A stretch of 64,000 nucleotides of DNA from Falcatimonas sp. MSJ-15 (GTDB lineage Bacteria; Bacillota; Clostridia; Lachnospirales; Lachnospiraceae): positions 62,001-126,000 of the forward strand of contig NZ_JAHLQC010000006.1 of the NCBI RefSeq assembly GCF_018918265.1, in the 5' to 3' direction. Below are positions 61,408 to 64,000 of the stretch, one piece after another (the stretch's first letter is position 1; each line of letters starts with the position of its first letter). Position numbers and translations under genes: made by a program. The notes below the pieces were generated by a model, which did no database searches, was not told the origin of the DNA, and saw nothing but the letters and a program-made list of their open reading frames with translations.

Positions 61408-61839
61408 ATGAGTAAAATTAATGTAGTATACTGGTCAATGACAGGTAATACAAAAGCAATGGCAGAAGCGATTGCAGATGGTGTTAAGAGTGCAGGAGCA
61501 GAAGTTAATGTATGCGAGATAAGTGCGATAACACCAGATGAACTTGCAGCTAATGAAGTATTTGCACTTGGATGTCCTGCAATGGGAGCTGAGAACCTTG
61601 AAGAAGGAGAAGTTGAGCCATTTGTAACCGAACTTGAAGGAAAAGTAAGTGGCAAGAAGATAGCATTGTTTGGTTCTTATGGATGGGGAGATGGAACATG
61701 GATGCGTGACTGGGTAGATAGAATGACAGGTGCAGGAGCAGAAGTTGTTAATGGAGAAGGAACTATATGCGAAGAAGCACCAGATGATACAACAATTAAG
61801 GAACTTAATGAACTTGGCAAGAAGTTGGCATCTTTGTAG
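61408..61839 (+). CDS. Flavodoxin
   Basis: This 143-residue short-chain flavodoxin has the FMN phosphate loop WSMTGNTKAMAEAI (about 9-22), the 60s loop CPAMGAENLEE and the 90s loop GSYGWGDGTWMRDW. It carries single electrons in place of ferredoxin when iron is scarce, in keeping with its place among feo genes. AAAGAAAGAAGG precedes the ATG. Confidence 0.93.
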   Translation: MSKINVVYWSMTGNTKAMAEAIADGVKSAGAEVNVCEISAITPDELAANEVFALGCPAMGAENLEEGEVEPFVTELEGKVSGKKIALFGSYGWGDGTWMRDWVDRMTGAGAEVVNGEGTICEEAPDDTTIKELNELGKKLASL

Positions 61840-62326
61840 GATATATTTTGAATAAATATATTAAAAGACTATATTTAAGCTATTTGAAGTAATATGTTTG
61901 GTGGAGAATATACTTAATATATTATATAGAGAACTTGTATTGTGAAAATCAGTGGTTGGTAATATATAAGAGTATATTATATAGATAGTTTGTAGCGAGA
62001 AGATTATAGATAATTAAGAAAGAGAAGATAATTAAGACTTTGGAATTATTATATATAAGGGTAATTCTAAAGTCTTTTTACATACTATGAATAGTATAAT
62101 GCCTGTGTAGTAAGACATATAGATCATTGGTATTGACTTGAATTTGTTTGTGGATTATCCTATATCTGTTAAATAATCTTGGTATAATTCGAAAAAAATA
62201 TTGGAGTTAAAAAATGATTATTGAGTATCGATTATCAATATATAAACATTATAACAAGATTGTTTTATACGAAATATAGTTTATATAACATTATATGAAA
62301 AAATACACAGGAGAGGAGTAATTCCT
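61840..62326. other. Intergenic region before the second feo gene
   Basis: It holds the terminator at 62034, an extended -10 (TGGTATAAT, 62180-62188) and a Fur-like TGATTATTGAGTATCGATTATCA stretch in two halves (TGATTAT at 62215, ATTATCA at 62231). The stretch 61840-62030 is AT-rich and shows nothing. Confidence 0.45.
62034..62079 (+). terminator. Rho-independent terminator of the flavodoxin unit
   Basis: AAGACTTTGGAATTA (62034-62048) pairs with TAATTCTAAAGTCTT (62062-62076, one mismatch), followed by TTT. Confidence 0.75.
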
Positions 62327-64000
62327 ATGAAATTGAGTGAATTACAGATAGGAAAGACTGCAACGATAACTTTCGTTGGTGGAGAAGGCGCATTAAGACA
62401 GCATTTTCTTGATATGGGTGTAATTCCGGGTGTAGATATTACACTTGTCAAATATGCACCGATGGGCGATCCGATGGAGTTCTTAATCCATGGATATGAG
62501 TTGACATTAAGAGTTGATGATGCGAAGAAGATAGAGATAGAGGACATTGTTAATAGACAGAATATAGATAATACTGTTAAGAATGATAGTAAAGAATTTG
62601 ACAAAAAGAGATTATCTGAAAGAAAAAAGAAAGCTGATATAAAAAAAGATGTAGAACATCCCGGACTTGGAGAAGAAGGAAAGTATCATAGAAAAAAAGA
62701 AGAACATCCACTTCCGGAAGGTACAGTACTTACTTTTGCACTTGCAGGTAATCAAAATTGTGGAAAGACAACACTTTTTAATCAGCTTACAGGCTCTAAC
62801 CAGCATGTTGGTAACTTTCCCGGAGTAACCGTAGACAGAAAAGATGGTCAGATAAAAGGATATAAAGATACATTAATTACAGATCTTCCAGGCATATATT
62901 CTATGTCGCCATATTCAAGTGAAGAGATTGTTACAAGAGAGTTTGTATTAAAGCAGCATCCAAAAGGAATTATTAACATTGTTGATGCGTCAAATATTGA
63001 ACGTAATCTTTATCTTACGATGCAGTTAATAGAACTTGATATACCAATGGTACTTGCACTTAATATGATGGATGAAGTAAGAGATAATGGTGGTTCAATC
63101 TTGGTTAATGAGATGGAGAGACTTCTTGGAATACCGGTAGTTCCAATATCAGCAGCGAAGAATGAAGGTATTGATGAACTTGTAAAGCATGCAGTTCATG
63201 TTGCTAAATATCAGGAGAAACCGGGAAGAGTTGATTTTTGCAATTCAGATAAGAATGGTGGTGCAGTGCACAGATGCCTTCATGGAATTATGCATCTTAT
63301 AGAAGATCATGCTAAGAAATATGATATACCGGTTCGTTTTGCTGCAAGTAAGATTGCAGAAGGCGATAATATTATGTTAGAAGCACTTAATCTTGATCAG
63401 AATGAAAAAGAGATGATAGAGCATATTATTGTGCAGATGGAAAAAGAGAATGGCAGAGACAGAGCAGCAGCTATTGCTAATATGCGTTTTACATTTATAA
63501 AAGAGTTATGTGATAATACAGTTGTAAAACCAAAAGAGAGTAAAGAACATATAAGAAGCAGAAAGATTGATAAAGTCCTTACCGGAAAGTATACAGCAAT
63601 TCCATCATTTATAGGAATTATTGCACTTGTATTCTGGCTTACGTTTAATGTAATAGGTGCCGGGCTTCAAAGACTTCTTGAGATAGGAATTGATAACTTG
63701 TGTAATCTGTGCGATAAAGCTATGACGGCAGGACATGTTAATGAAGCAGTACATTCGCTTGTAATTGATGGAATATTTAATGGTGTAGGAAGTGTATTAA
63801 GTTTCTTGCCGGTTATTGTAACACTATTTTTCTTTTTATCATTAATGGAAGACAGTGGATATATAGCAAGAGTTGCATTTGTGATGGACAAACTTCTTAG
63901 AAAAATAGGTCTGTCAGGAAGAAGTATTGTTCCACTTCTTATAGGATTTGGCTGTTCAGTTCCGGGTGTTATGGCAACTAGAACCTTACCATCAGCAAGA
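62327..64000 (+). CDS. feoB: FeoA-FeoB fusion, cut by the window edge
   Basis: 558 codons are open to the last base, so the C-terminus lies outside. Residues 1-72 are a FeoA domain (MKLSELQIGKTATITF, GDPMEFLIHGYELTLRVDDAK). A charged linker runs to about 128. The FeoB G domain follows: GNQNCGKTT (about 142-150), GNFPGVTVDRKDG, DLPGIYSMSP and NMMD. The first membrane segments end with LIGFGCSVPGVMATRTL. It is a second, single-chain ferrous iron importer, distinct from the split system at 53214. GGAGAGGAG precedes ATG 62327. Confidence 0.93.
   Translation, partial: MKLSELQIGKTATITFVGGEGALRQHFLDMGVIPGVDITLVKYAPMGDPMEFLIHGYELTLRVDDAKKIEIEDIVNRQNIDNTVKNDSKEFDKKRLSERKKKADIKKDVEHPGLGEEGKYHRKKEEHPLPEGTVLTFALAGNQNCGKTTLFNQLTGSNQHVGNFPGVTVDRKDGQIKGYKDTLITDLPGIYSMSPYSSEEIVTREFVLKQHPKGIINIVDASNIERNLYLTMQLIELDIPMVLALNMMDEVRDNGGSILVNEMERLLGIPVVPISAAKNEGIDELVKHAVHVAKYQEKPGRVDFCNSDKNGGAVHRCLHGIMHLIEDHAKKYDIPVRFAASKIAEGDNIMLEALNLDQNEKEMIEHIIVQMEKENGRDRAAAIANMRFTFIKELCDNTVVKPKESKEHIRSRKIDKVLTGKYTAIPSFIGIIALVFWLTFNVIGAGLQRLLEIGIDNLCNLCDKAMTAGHVNEAVHSLVIDGIFNGVGSVLSFLPVIVTLFFFLSLMEDSGYIARVAFVMDKLLRKIGLSGRSIVPLLIGFGCSVPGVMATRTLPSAR

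Noticed and set aside
62214-62279. 21-codon leader ORF upstream of the FeoA-FeoB gene (start after TTGGAG)
   Set aside because: It is short, AT-rich and overlaps a likely operator. No attenuator hairpin is linked to it, so it is probably chance.

Overview
The window reads as a chromosome segment of a low-GC anaerobic Firmicute, most likely a member of the Lachnospiraceae (Clostridia). The evidence is strong purine-rich ribosome binding sites, very AT-rich spacers, a ferredoxin-linked 2-oxoacid oxidoreductase, a DUF3793-flavodoxin pair, a FeoA-FeoA-FeoB cluster with Cys-rich partner proteins, and a preQ1-controlled queuosine operon. No rRNA or tRNA gene was recognised. No species is named because no marker gene allows it.

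Region 1 (1-14 kb) is accessory DNA. It opens with the end of an SSB-like gene. Two interrupted genes follow: an unknown protein with a frameshift, and a Rad52/Sak-like annealing protein with an in-frame TGA. Three copies of one terminator-plus-promoter module (near 389, 1786 and 7677) tie this stretch together as the remains of an integrative element. Cargo includes an AAA/DUF4143 ATPase, a VapBC toxin-antitoxin pair, and a directly adjacent two-gene unit: a UvrD-like helicase with a C-terminal PD-(D/E)XK nuclease domain and a DEDDh exonuclease. IS630 and TnpB relics flank a queD-queE operon headed by a preQ1-I riboswitch with mutually exclusive hairpins. A CobW-type GTPase, a subtilase, a 152-bp inverted repeat and a possible small RNA follow.

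Region 2 (14-29 kb) is ordinary metabolism. It holds an HD hydrolase with a MATE exporter, a ROK regulator, a rhodanese-TtcA fusion and GltX. Next is a catabolic or anabolic cluster: LysR regulator, PaaK-like CoA ligase, amidohydrolase, the gamma, delta, alpha and beta subunits of a 2-oxoacid:ferredoxin oxidoreductase, and an aminotransferase. Together these interconvert amino acids, 2-oxoacids, acyl- or aryl-CoA and free acids. Direction and substrate are not settled by sequence.

Region 3 (29-46 kb) starts with a LytTR regulator and a five-gene lipoprotein/ABC transporter operon. Two pairs of direct repeats with a 21-bp period, one pair before each, look like LytTR operators. The last permease carries an internal lipobox and an extracytoplasmic propeller-like domain. 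Next come a structured repeat, an EF-G/TetM-like translational GTPase fused to a YacP/Rae1-type NYN ribonuclease domain (the most striking protein in the window), a transglutaminase-like lipoprotein, an ECF sigma factor with a likely anti-sigma factor, an AAA/PD-DExK protein and a cation/proton antiporter.

Region 4 (46-64 kb) is a metal island. It contains a CadA-type P1B ATPase with its ArsR sensor and a detached HMA chaperone sharing the same operator. It also has CsoR with a CopA that carries a C-terminal CopZ domain, then DtxR, FeoA, FeoA, ten 20-bp tandem repeats, FeoB, Cys-rich FeoB partners, a divergent Fur-like protein, a DUF6110 protein with an atypical P-type ATPase (SC instead of CPC), DUF3793, flavodoxin, and a second FeoA-FeoB fusion that runs off the right edge.
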